From Allium sativum (lineage: Eukaryota > Streptophyta > Magnoliopsida > Asparagales > Amaryllidaceae): a stretch of 64,000 nucleotides of DNA. This document shows, piece by piece, positions 46,800 through 58,473 of this stretch (its first letter is position 1; every line of letters starts with the position of its first letter). Below the pieces are notes generated by a model, which had not been told where the DNA came from, ran no database searches, and saw only the letters and a list, made by a program, of their open reading frames with translations. The position numbers and the translations under genes were made by a program. The stretch covers positions 902,588,177-902,652,176 of the forward strand of contig CM060915.1 of the NCBI GenBank assembly GCA_030737875.1, given 5' to 3'.

Positions 46800-46972
46800 C
46801 AAATTCTTCAAAAATTTGGCTAACACCCTAAATTTTCGAAAAAATTCTCCATAACCTCCCCTGCACCGGGAGCCATAGGAAAATCCTGAAATTGCCATAC
46901 AGGCCTTCTGATCTCAAAAAGAAAAAGAAAAAGCCAAACGGCTAGCCAATAGGCTCATAAAATCATCATCAC
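46800..46972 (-). other. Conserved non-coding block in W interior
   Basis: On the minus strand GATTTTATGAG, AGCCGTTTGGCT, a T-rich tract, CTCCCGGTGCAGGGGAGG and TTATGGAGAATTTTTT match 4025-4182 and 11510-11670, where the block lies inside LTRs. Confidence 0.6.
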
Positions 46973-47713
46973 CCAAACAAAACAGTAAATTATGTAGTAA
47001 ACATGTACCTATTTGTCGGGCTAACAAATTTTATTCTTCGGCTCTAGCCTCCTTGCTATGACCTGTTCAATGTAAGTATATGTATTTGCAAGCAAATCCG
47101 ACCAATTTTCAACACAGTTCAATATTTGGTTCAATTAGGCATAATGGTTCAAAATTATCAAACAACTAAACAAACAACACAAACATCAATCAATTAGTGG
47201 ATTAACGTTTCAAATTCATAAATTTTGATATATATACCAAAAAAAAAATCATGTTTTTGATACTAATTCACAACAAAGTGTTCTAGCTATATAAGTTTTG
47301 TTTCTCACACCAGTCTAATGGAAATATATAGATATCACACCTTCGTCACTCGAATATAAATTCTGACAACGAGTACTCAACCATCAGAATCATCTTCGGG
47401 CCACTAGAGTATGATTCCATATATATCCAGTACATTAAAACTTCGAATATACGTTCATGACGCGTATACGCGAAATCTTTATATAGTGGATTGTCCATAT
47501 TCAAAATAAATAAATATTCCAATACGTATAAAACGATTTAAATTTTCAAAACAAAATTGTTTTCAATTGAAAAATATACCCTTCACACTCGTTCTAGGAT
47601 ACTACTGATCCTATCTCTAACGAGTCATTCTAATTGGATATTGCTAATCCAATATCTGATGAATTCTTTCGTATGGTTCTAATGTGCCTTGTTCTCGAGC
47701 TTTGTAAACCAAA

Positions 47714-47725
47714 GCTCTGATACCA
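47714..47725 (-). other. Primer-binding site of element W (initiator tRNA-Met)
   Basis: On the minus strand TGGTATCAGAGC lies two bases inside the 5' LTR edge at 47728, identical to the sites in M and A/B. Confidence 0.95.
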
Positions 47726-47727
47726 AA

Positions 47728-50700
47728 TGTGACGGCCGGGAATTTCGCTCGATCCGAATCAATCGTTAAACCGATCTAGACCGTTCGAAACCCCTGATCG
47801 TTTTGAGAACAGGACAAATCAGAACACAAACAGAAGAACATTTCATTGTTATTACAACAATTCCATCAGATACAAGAATATACAGAGTATTAATGAATAA
47901 ATTACATTCGATAAATATCAGAGATTACAATTAATTACATAGCAGCGGGAAATAATACAAAACACAACTGAAGGTGGTATACGGATACAGAGCTTTCCGG
48001 ATATCATTCCAGCTCTAAACCAGGATCCTGTGAATATAAATCTGCAAAACCAAAACTACTAGCTGCCCGTGCGGAAATAAGGGCACCCAGAGTTTAGGTT
48101 AAAACAATAAACTCCAAGTCAGTCATGTGACTGGTGTGAGAACTAAAACAGTTATTTAAAGCTTTACTTTAAAAGAGAGTAATTCAAGGGACCACGCCGT
48201 ATAACACGGAACGGGTTTCCTCCCAAGAATACTAGTGCATAGGATAAATAACGCAATGCTTTTTCGAAAAATGAAGCTATTATAAGACCCAGGTCCCATC
48301 ACACAATGCAACGCAAGCCGGAGGATAGGGTTTTCCCTTATAATAGCCAAGCATGCTTGGTACGTTTAAAACAAATCATTTGATACTATTATAGGTGTAT
48401 AGTGTCAAAACAATTTCAATCATAACTATAAATCATAGACGGCATGGGTACCATATATCATGTCGCCATACTAGTTCTACAGTTAAAACCGCAATACGCG
48501 TACTGGAAATTGGATTTCCGTCATGATTCGAGGCAAGGGGCAAGCTCCTCTCCGCGTTCGAGACACTCTAGCAAATGTCCCAGGGCTACGCACTCTGGGC
48601 AACCCTTGGATGCTTCAGGGCCGGTCCTCACTTACGTTAGAGGATTAATTATGCCTGAACACACGTTTCCCGGTCCTTACAGACCTAAAATCGAGGCGCC
48701 TCATCCAACAACCACATTGGTGAAAAGTATATAAATGTCAGGGCTGGTAAGTCACTAACACCACCAAAGCTAGAAAGAAACGTCGTGCTCTTCCTGCAGT
48801 CCGTATCCCGTTTTTGACTCATACCGAGGTGTGAGGCTCGCGAATTCACGTTATACACAAAGCTGCCACTTAGGCCGTGCTTTGATCGTCAACCACAAGA
48901 CTTTGCTTTTCAACAGAAGCCTTGATCGTTGCATCTTAGTGTGCCACATAGGTAATTCATGCCATGCGACTTATGTCCATCGATATACAACCTCAGAGCT
49001 CGTACGTCTCAGAGAAGGGCGTTAAGCAAAAGAATAAATTCGCTGCCGCCAAACAGATGTATATTTAATAGAAATCAATCAACACAGAAAAAAATCCAAT
49101 GTCAGACACACAATCCATTTGCAAGTCCATTCTGGGTCTGAACGAAACCGGAGGCACTTTCCTCGCATATCCATCCATCTCCAAGTACGTCTGGACGACC
49201 ACCAACTATTTCCATCCTCTTGGGTGTACTACCCAATCAGGATCGTCAGTAATTATCCAAACGATGTGAAGACTTCCGGTCTTCAACCACCGTCTTCATC
49301 TTCGACATATCGTCGAATCGGTTATTCAGAATGGGTGTAAACCCGGCCTTTTCGAACAACCCGCGTATATTAAAAACAAATGTTACACAAACTCAACATA
49401 CGCCTCATTCCAATTCATATTCTTAGGGGAAAGTTCCCATTAATTTTATCCAAGATAAATTCTTTAAAATTTATCCTTTAATCTTCCTTTGGATGTCGTT
49501 TCAAACCAAATTATGGTTTTCTAAATTAGTCGAGATTAGCGAACCACACCGAAGTAATTATTTATTTTATTTCCCAATCCCAACCTATTCATCCCATGAA
49601 GCAAAACTGGTAATATTCCATATCTAACACCACGGTGTTATCGGTAACATTAATTACCATTTCACGTTCAAATCTAATTAAAAATTTGACTATCGTTCTG
49701 GAGCAAAACTGGTGATACTCCATTCTCGCTCATTTCTAAATTTGATAATTTAGATTATAGATTCTCATTTCAACCTAATTGCAGATTCATTAAAACTCCT
49801 TTTACTGGGTTAAAGAACTAGGTGTTATTTAAAACACAGTTCACGACAAACCCAAATCACATTCTATTTATTATCGGGTTAAAGAACAAATGTTATTGAA
49901 AACACCGTTCACGATAAACCCACAAATCAATTCTGTTTAAAAACCATTTCAAATCCAGTTTAATTATTTAAAAATAAATGGGTTTTAATTTTAATTCAAA
50001 ACTAGTTCATTTCGATAAAAATCTATTTTTATCTTTTTAAATGTGGAATTTTTCACCCCAATTTTTCCTAAATCATTTCTTATGATTCTACACCAATTAT
50101 TGATATTTTTAATAATTTTATCAAGGCACGTACAGTCGATTTCCATCAACGGCCATCGAACTGCACTTACAACGACCTTTTTCCAATTTTATTTGGACGT
50201 ATCTCCAAATCCAACCGTTAGATTTCGAATTTCTGATATTCATTAGAAAGCTCTTTTCGATACGAACCCAACGGTTCCGGTTTTAGGAGAATCCGACGGT
50301 CGGATCTCCCGTAATGTCCGTTTGAAATAAATGGTCGAAATTCACGAACTACCGCGGCGCGGCGCGTTCTATTCAGGCCATTATATTATATATATAATAT
50401 ATATAATATATATTTCATCGATTCCTATTTAAAACGAATTTTACAAATAGTTTTAAATTCGTTTCAAAAACAATTTCAACTTCCATTTCAAATTCAAATC
50501 AAAATTGAATTTTTCCCTTATAAATTCGTTTAAAATTCATTTCTATTCAATTCAAATTTCAATTCAATTTGAATTCATTTTAATTCGTTTCCAATTCAAT
50601 TCGAATTCGTTTTCAATTCAATTCAATTCAAATTGGTTTTCTATTCAATTCAAATTCAAATTGGTTTTCTATTCGATTCAATTCAAATTGGTTTTCTATT

Positions 50701-53700
50701 CGATTCAATTCAAAGTGCATTTCAAAATATTCGATTTTGAAATCACTTTTCAATATCCATTTTAAAATGAATAAAATCGATATAAATATCGTTCACGTCA
50801 AAATGGCGTCAATCTAATCAACACGGCTTCATATGCTTCTATTTTCAAATATTTTATTCGACAAATGAATATCTATCTTTTTTCTCCACACACGACTAAT
50901 CTCAACGAATGAGTACTGTCCACGTGTGGCTATTTTTGTTATTTAAAATATTTTATAAAATTTGGGTATCTATCGTTTGATTTTCAATTAGACTCCACCG
51001 TGAAGTAGTTCTAATTTTAAATATGATAAAGATGTATATTTTATTATTAAAATATTTCGTTCAACACATGACTAATCTCAACGGATGAGTACAGTCAACA
51101 CATGAACCTTTATATTATATTGATAAAGATGTAAATTTTATTATTAAAATATTTCGTTCAACACATGACTAATCTCAACGGATGAGTACAGTCAACACAT
51201 GAACCTTTATATTATATTATTCTTTATTTTCTAAATTGGAATGAGGCCCAATCAATCACCATATAATGTTAATTATATGGATTTTCATACATCACACGTA
51301 TATAATAGCATTGAAAAATAATCAACCATCAACCAAAGTGCACTACACTGTATAAGCATCAAATATAAATATCTAACGCTTATAACAGCCTGTCAATCAA
51401 TCGATCGACATATTTAATCAATCAGGATGAGTGAACTTCAAATTTCATCCCAACACCCGTGTGGGGTTTCAAACAATCAAACACAGATTTTATTTGTGCA
51501 GTTGGGCGATGTGTAAAATTTATCGACCCAATCAATGTCAGTCAAATCAGTGTACATAAACAAACCGTCCGGTTTGTAAATGAATATTTTATCTTGTTCA
51601 CTTCACGTTAAAAAATTATATTTTTAACGATAAAATATTTTATTCAACCTATGAAAATATTCTATTCAGTTCATTTATTAAATAAAATGATATCTTTATT
51701 TTCCTAACTTATTTTAGAAAATTTCGGCGGCATAACGGCACGATACTAGAAACGGGACAAGGCCTAGCCTTATCCCCGGTCTAGTGAAGGCCCACGCCAT
51801 TCACACATCAATCAATCCATTCCATTTCACCAAACAATTCAATTCAAACCAAATAATCTAACCAACTACACAACCAAACAATTAAACAAACAAGCCATCC
51901 ATGGTCTGTGGATGACGGGTGTCGGGTGCTACTAAACACCGTCTGCATCCTAGTATATATATATATAACTAGAAAAAGAAATTTAGAGTGAGAAGTTCTC
52001 ACCGATAGCTATCCCATCATCTTGACTCTTCTTTTGTAGAAGTCTTCGTCGTTCTCGCATCTTATCACTTTCGTCGCCCGCAGTCACTATATATATAAAA
52101 ATCACATTTTTATTCCTCTATTCCATATATAAAAATCGAATTTTTACTTCGCTATTCAATATATAAAAATCGAATTTTTTTACTTCGCTATTCAATATAT
52201 AAAAATCGAATTTTTACTTTGCTATTCAATATATAAAAATCGAATTCTTACTATGCTATTCAATATATAAAAATCGAATTTTTACTATGCTATTCAATAT
52301 ATAAAAATCGAATTTTTAATGCTACTATATAGATAAAAATTATATTTTTATCACGCTATTTTTCATATAAAGATTTTTCCTTTTTACATATAAAGATCTC
52401 GCCTTTTTAAACTTAACATTATAAAAATCACATTTTTATTTTGCTATACATATAAAGATGATATTTCTAATATTCCTATCATGTAAAAATTATATTTTTA
52501 ATTCTCTACCTAAACAAAAATCATATTTTTACATCTTCTACTTAATAAAAATTCCGTCTTTTCTATTTAAACGGTTTCGCCTTTTCTATTTTTAAAAATC
52601 TAATCTATTTCATTTTAAAAATCTAATCTTTTTCATTTTAAAAATCTAACCTATTTCATTTTAAAAATCTAATCTTTTTCATTTTAAAAATCTAATCTAT
52701 TTCATTTTAAAAATCTAATCTATTTCATTTTAAAAATCTAATCTTTTTATTTAAAAATTCATTACTTCCTTTTAAAAAAACCCATTACTAAGCTAAGAAG
52801 TAAACAAAGAAAAGAAATAAAAAAAATACTTACAGCGCTCGAGGGGGGGAAGCGTCGCTGGGATGGTCGGAGCATCGGGCGAGGGGGTCCGGAGCTGGTG
52901 AACGGCGGCGCTGGGGCTCAGGGTGCGGCGGTAGGCTATGGAGGAGGGTGCGGCTTCAAATCGAAAGGGGGGCTAGGCGTTTGGGTTGCTCCGTTCGAAG
53001 CTGGAGGGAAGAGGATGGGAGAAGATGAAGCGGCAGAGGGGAGTGAAGGAAGGAGGATAGGGGGCGCTGCGCCTCCTGGCGGCGACGAGGCGATCGATCG
53101 CCTGGGGGGAATCGCGATCCCCCCTTTTCTTATTTTTTTTTTTTTTGATTAGAAATGAACTGACTGGGGGGGTTTTGAAAGAATTTATATAATTATATAT
53201 TTTAATATTTTAATTTCTCAGCAAAAAGCAACTTTTATTTTCGACCTCAAAACGAGGCCCACCGCCTGTCGTCCATAGCTAATTACCCCCATTCCGAACA
53301 CAATGGGATATGTATCGTAGGCTGATTCGACTGTTTCGATCGGTTTCCGCTAAAATCAACATATAACTCTATATATTGAATTTGAACGTGCATTTCTATT
53401 TACTGGGGTCGCATACTAACTCGAAAAATTACAGAAAAATATTTTCTAGCTTCGTATTGACGATACGGTCCTAACAAAACTAGTTTCGCCGATTCTGAGA
53501 CCGTTAGAAAAATGGCCATTTTCCAGTCGATTAAAATGAACTAAAACTGGTCAAACGCGTTTTCCTTTGCCACACTCACATATTGATTCGAAAAATTATG
53601 AAATTTGGAACCTAGCAATAACTTGACATCACGGATCCAATAAAAGAGGTTTCGTCGAAATCCGAGGTCGTTTGCAAAATTCCCATTTTTAAGGGCCTGA

Positions 53701-54088
53701 ATTCCATAGCGACTATTCAGAATTTTCAACTGGACATATCTTTTGATTCCCGCTATGAAATTTTGATTTTTCGGATTCGTTGGGAAGATATCATCAATTA
53801 GATCCTAATATTTTTGGTTTCGTTAAAATCCGGATTGTTTTGCACCCGGTACGTTCAATTGAAATTTGAAATCGAATTATCGAACTACCGCGCCATTTTC
53901 AATTCTATTTATAATTATATATAATTATTTATATTCTAACGACGCCGTATATAATATATACGTTCGAATTATATTCAGAATAAATTTCTCGTCGATATTA
54001 TTTAAAATAATCTATTTTAAATATTCAAAATTCGCTAAAATTGCCAAAATAAAAATTTTAAACTGGCTCAGAATTTCGGGTTATTACA
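47728..54088 (-). repeat. 5' LTR of element W, 6361 bp
   Basis: This is the partner of 40326-46680, with substitutions and a few 1-6-bp indels. It carries the same landmarks: hairpin 48182-48230, acceptor at 48042-48043, donors at 51988-52002 and 52832-52833, GC-rich segment about 52840-53130, and TATA about 53181-53194. Confidence 0.95.
48182..48230 (-). other. Conserved LTR hairpin, W 5' LTR copy
   Basis: This has the same arms as 40780-40828, with one substitution (AAGG to ACGG on the plus strand) in the linker between the arms. It ends 139 nt from the acceptor. Confidence 0.65.
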
Positions 54089-54093
54089 ATTTT

Positions 54094-54500
54094 CCACCAA
54101 GTAAATCCAGAAGTATAACTCACACCTTAGAGGTAATTCCTTAACCTCATCAAACACGTCCGGAAACCTGCTAAGCATAGGCACTGATCGAAAGTCATCA
54201 ACAGAAGTATCAAGCGAATTACATAAATTAAGCATCACCGACCCCTGTCGGTCGCATGAAATTTCGAGAGTTCTACAATGACAATTAAGAAGTCTAACTA
54301 CTCTCTTTTCACAATCAAGAATGGTACCATATATGGCTAGCCAATCCATTCCCAGAATCAAAAAATAGCTCAACAAGCCCAGCATGTATGTGTCGCATTC
54401 AAATTCGATGCCCAAGATTGAAATTCTCAAACCTCTATATATCATGTATAAATGAGCTGATCCTCCTATGGGGTTTGAGACACTATAGGATCAGAGATTA
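54094..54500 (-). pseudogene. Element Z protease to RT-start remnant
   Basis: The minus-strand translation carries [30 protein letters not shown], RRCxxLEISCD-like sequence and FPDVFDEVKELP. All align with M gag-pol from the protease C-terminus into the RT N-terminus. It is cut by W at 54093. The protease active site lies upstream in degraded sequence. Confidence 0.85.
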
Positions 54501-55300
54501 TACTAGTATTATGGTGTAGATTATCTATTAAAGCACTTGATATAAACTAATGTGAAGCACCATAATAAAACAAGGTTCTAACATGATAGTCAAAAAGGGA
54601 AATCGAACCTTCAACCGTGACTTTCCTACCTCGATCAGGTCCAGTAGCCTTTAAACCATGTACTTGTCCAGAAGTTCCTGCCCTTTGCCCTCTTCTTGCT
54701 AGGGCATTGCTTACTAAAGTGTCTCACTTGTCCATAATTAAAGTAGAACTTCTTTGCCCTTCTGCAGTCCTTCACAAAATGACTCATAGCTCCATAACCA
54801 TAACACTTTGTGTCTTAATCCGAGCCTTGTTAGGCTTTCCTCCTTTCTTTTTTGCTCCCTTCTAGGGCTACAATATATTTTTTCTCTCAATCTTGGGCCG
54901 TGCTCCTCGGTCTTGACTTCCTTATTCTCCCTTTACTTTCCTTATGCATCATGTCAACAAGCCTATCATAAGTCACCTCCATTGCATAGAAATCCTCATG
55001 AAGCATAGAGAAGATTAGCTGCTGGTGACACTACCACAACAACAGATGGAAGTTGGGCATTTCCTTTTCCCTCCGCATGGGCCTTAGTTTTAACATGCCT
55101 ATGGTAACATGCCGCGATGGGGAAACTCCTTTGAGAAGTTAGGAGCCCCAGATATTCAGAAAAGAGATGAAACAAAGTATCAACAAGGGACCAAGAGAAT
55201 ACTGAATATGGCCTGAAGGGAAATATTTTCAGAAACAGGCTTTTATTTGAAAATACTTTGCTTTTGAAAACAATTTTTCAAAACTTTTCCTCTGATCTTG
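54501..55300 (-). pseudogene. Element Z gag remnant
   Basis: On the minus strand two damaged zinc knuckles (CYGYGAMSHFVKDC and FYFNYGQVRHFSKQC) occur in tandem as in M gag. They have lost Cys residues. A short capsid-like region and stops precede them toward 55300. Open frames on the plus strand here are antisense shadows. Confidence 0.7.
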
Positions 55301-55309
55301 TAACCTTCA

Positions 55310-55321
55310 TCTCTAATACCA
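55310..55321 (-). other. Decayed primer-binding site of element Z
   Basis: On the minus strand TGGTATTAGAGA, two substitutions from the initiator-Met site, lies two bases from the LTR edge at 55324. Confidence 0.8.
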
Positions 55322-56824
55322 AATGTGACACCCCACGTCTGTTACTGTCACTCATAAGAGAATACATTAAGTCCCATGAAGCGCAATAGGTAATCACTAC
55401 AGAACATTTCCAAGACAGATAAAATAAGCAGCGGAAATTCTTGAACTTTACTATCAAAGGAATAAAGTGAAGTTTAAAAAAAACATTAAAACCGTTTACA
55501 ACTAGCAAACTATCTCAAATCTATGTTACGAAACATCTCATGAAATTAAATATCAGAGTACATAAAATCATATACCATGCCATAAGCAATACAAAAGTAG
55601 AGAGGAAGTCAAAACGATACATCTCATGATGTCTAAGTCAAGTCTAAGTGGTAAGAGAAATCCTAATCACTGTTGAGTGTTGTCAGTCTAATAATCTTGG
55701 GGGAGAGGAAGAAAGAGGCAAAAGAAAAAGGGTTTGACATAAAGTCTAGCAAGTTCTAGTGATTTACAAATATGCATAAAATAGGGATGCCAAGACATGT
55801 AAGTAAGACTGCATGAGAAAGGTACAGTGCCATATAAGGTAAACTAAACTAAACAGAATAGCAGGCTAGACAGAAATAACAGGAATAAAATATGATCAAG
55901 TAATTCTTTACATTTATACCCTAAGAAGGTATGTCTGGACCCATATTAGTATAATAGGATTAATAGGATTAGGTATTGCCCTAACTACATAACAGCAAGA
56001 ACAAGATGAGGTGTTTAACCTAATTACATAACAGCAGGATTAGGCGTACCCCAATTACATAACATGATTAGGTGCTACCCTAATTACATAACAGCAGGAT
56101 TAGGTGTACCCTAATTACGACCCATGCGATCGACTCCCTATTACACGGATACCCTTTGTCAGCCCCCATAACAGGGTGTATCACTCCCAAATCCAACAAC
56201 TTATAGAACACATCAATATTCGTAGGTGCTTTGACGTCTTAGGTCCCGCAGCCGGATCCATGCACGCTCATGACTCCATCGGATATGCGCCCCTAACACC
56301 TCCAAAACCTTTGAACCTCTCACTATCAAGATTAGTAAAGCGTTCCCTGGCCTCTACTCAATACGAGGCCCCTACAGAGATACTAACAGAATAGTAAACA
56401 ATATGGGGTCCAAACAACAGATTGACACAAACCAAACCCCTAGGCTTGTACCCCCAAAATAAGGATTTAAGAGTCCCAAAACCTGATATAATAACAAGAA
56501 CGAGGGACCTCTTAGCTTATTAATACTCATGTGTTAACCTTGCAGGTTTAGGTTTATTAATCAGCATGGTTGTAATATTACGTTTTTCTGTAAATGTTAT
56601 TTTGCATACAACCCTTGCCCAAAATAAGCTTCTTCCCAGATGTACATGTATAACATAGTAATTCATTTTACTAGCCCACATCTAGTACTTACATTTTCAT
56701 AGCATGTTATTTACTTAATGCCTATATTAAGTCTAGTCTAACACGTATACGTATATGCATATTATCCATTTTCATTATATTACAGTTTGTATGCATACTA
56801 TCCCCAAATTTCAGTAAGTACAAT

Positions 56825-57200
56825 TGTATGCATATTTTCATCTCTAAATGACAGTTGGTTTGCAAATTTTACATTTCCAAATGACAGCAGGTATTCATAT
56901 TTTATATTTTCAAATGACAGCAGGTAAGTAAGTTATTTTACATTTCTAAATGGCAACAGGTAAGCATATTATACATTTCAAAATGACAGCAGGCACGCAT
57001 ATTTTACATTTCTAAATGACAATAGGTATGCATATTTTACATTTCTAAATGACAGCAGATATGCATATTTTACATTTCTAAATAACAAAAGATATGCACA
57101 TTTTACATTTTTTAATGACAGAAGGTATGCATATATTACATTTCTAAATGACAACAAGTATGCATAATTTACATTTCTAAATGACAGCAGCTATGAATAT
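56825..57200 (+). repeat. 33-bp tandem array in Z 5' LTR, about 11 copies
   Basis: TATGCATATTTTACATTTC followed by TAAATGACAGCAGG repeats are counterparts of 25955-26410, with a different copy number. Confidence 0.85.
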
Positions 57201-58015
57201 TTTACATTAAAAATATTCCTAAGTTACAGGTTTGTGCCTAGTGTCCATTTACCGCAAGTATCAGTTTACAATAAGTCTGAACATGTATATTTATCCCTTT
57301 TCCCAAATTATAGCAATCAGTCCAAGTAAATATCATGCCTAAGTTCCTCTTTCATATTATTCATTTTTGCTCTAATTGTACGCTTATTCTAATAAGGTAT
57401 AGCCTGGTCTTCCAAAGGCCTAGGCTTGGCATAAAATAAAAATGGAAAAACAGAGGTGGAAGAATAGAATCACATCACATAGGCATATAGGCAAGATTTG
57501 AAATAAACATAAAACATAGAAAATGGGAAAAGGAAGATAAATACATTTAACTTGTTATTGATCCACATCACAGGCATATGTACAACTTGTTATTTATCCA
57601 ACATCATAGGCATATGTACAACTTGTTATTTTTCCATCATCACAGGCATTTACTTATATAACTGATTCTAACAATATAGGTGATTCACAGTGAAAATAGG
57701 TATATGTATTTTTCTAACACCGTAGCTCCTAACCATTTTTATTTAACTGTCATGTTCAAGGCCTAAGAAATAATATTTGTTAATAACAGAAAATCACAAT
57801 GGGTCTTGGTGAAGAAGAGAATAAATCTCTTATATATAACTATGCAGTAGAAGAAGTCCAATACAATCCTTTTAGTTGTATGAATGAAAGTCCTAAATGT
57901 TGTCTCTGCAAATCTAGGTCTTCAGTAACATTCCCCTATTTATTTTTATTTCAGAATAGTTTAGTGGCAGAAGATATGAAGAAATGGTGTATATTGAAAA
58001 TGGGATAAGGCTTGT

Positions 58016-58025
58016 CTATTTATAG
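58016..58025 (-). promoter_or_regulatory. TATA box of Z 5' LTR
   Basis: CTATAAATAG on the minus strand lies about 450 bp into the LTR, similar to the M LTR (486 bp). Confidence 0.6.
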
Positions 58026-58473
58026 ATTTACAGAGTTAACCTCAGCCTTTAGATTCTAGGTTTTAAATCCAAATTGTATTCTTAGTGCTGAGTCAGCAAT
58101 GAATATAGCCACAAAATAGTACAAGTACAGAAAATGAATCTATACCAAAATCTGTCCGAATTTAGACAATTTTGTTAGGTGGATCGACCCACTATTCACC
58201 TTGGGTCGACCTACTATTCACCTGGGTCGACCCACTATTCATTCTTGGTCTTTATTTTGAATATATTCATATATGAGCTTCTTATGTGTATACAAACTTT
58301 AGAGCCTATAACTTCTTCATTCCTTGTCCGTTTTACGCAAACTTGGGGTCTATTTGAACCAGAATTCCAAGAAATGGTAATGCCAGTTTCACTTAATTCT
58401 GAATATTTAGTTATGTTATCCCAAATTTATTATCTTCAAGTATAATTATAGTGTATTATATTTTGGGGTTTCA

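Larger units (their letters stand above)
46681..47727 (-). other. Non-coding interior of element W
   Basis: Only 1047 bp lie between the LTRs. On the minus strand they hold the primer-binding site, about 0.7 kb without recognisable coding sequence, the conserved block 46800-46972, and the palindrome with polypurine tract. Confidence 0.85.
40326..54088 (-). mobile_element. Element W: LARD with 6.36-kb LTRs and 1.05-kb interior
   Basis: LTRs at 47728-54088 (5' in element orientation) and 40326-46680 (3') flank a non-coding interior. Ends on the minus strand are TGTAATAACCCG and CCGGCCGTCACA. ATTTT duplications lie at 40321-40325 and 54089-54093. A primer-binding site and polypurine tract are present, while gag and pol are absent. 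About 92% of the element is LTR. LTR divergence is about 2% in the 0.6 kb I compared, so it is older than M. It interrupts Z near the start of RT. Confidence 0.95.
25023..58473 (-). mobile_element. Element Z: decayed Tekay-like chromovirus, host to insertions M and W
   Basis: Minus-strand pieces in order are: 5' LTR 55324-58473; primer-binding site 55310-55321; gag/protease/start of RT 54094-55300; W insertion; RT start and post-RNase H fragment 39790-40320; polypurine tract 39611-39625; 3' LTR 39009-39610 and 25023-27217, split by M. The 3' LTR lacks about 0.63 kb at its far end, next to element Y. Protein pieces align with the intact M polyprotein. The interior is under 2 kb because most of RT, RNase H and integrase is deleted. 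Confidence 0.85.
55324..58473 (-). repeat. 5' LTR of element Z, about 3150 bp
   Basis: On the minus strand it starts TGAAACCCCAAAAT and ends GGGGTGTCACA. It includes GTCGAC sites near 58205 and 58226, a TATA box at 58016-58025, the TATGCATATTTTACATTTC array (56825-57200) and a block shared with M (56113-56190). A pyrimidine tract ending CCCCCAAG at 55696 is homologous to the M acceptor. No clear donor was found. Confidence 0.85.

Noticed and set aside
46900..46970. Stem followed by T-run resembling a bacterial-type terminator
   Set aside because: The context is a plant retrotransposon. It is reported only as a conserved block of unknown role.
56104..56394. 96-codon open frame in the Z 5' LTR
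   Set aside because: It is antisense to the LTR and covers the block conserved with M at nucleotide level. The left Z LTR copy does not keep it open in the same way.
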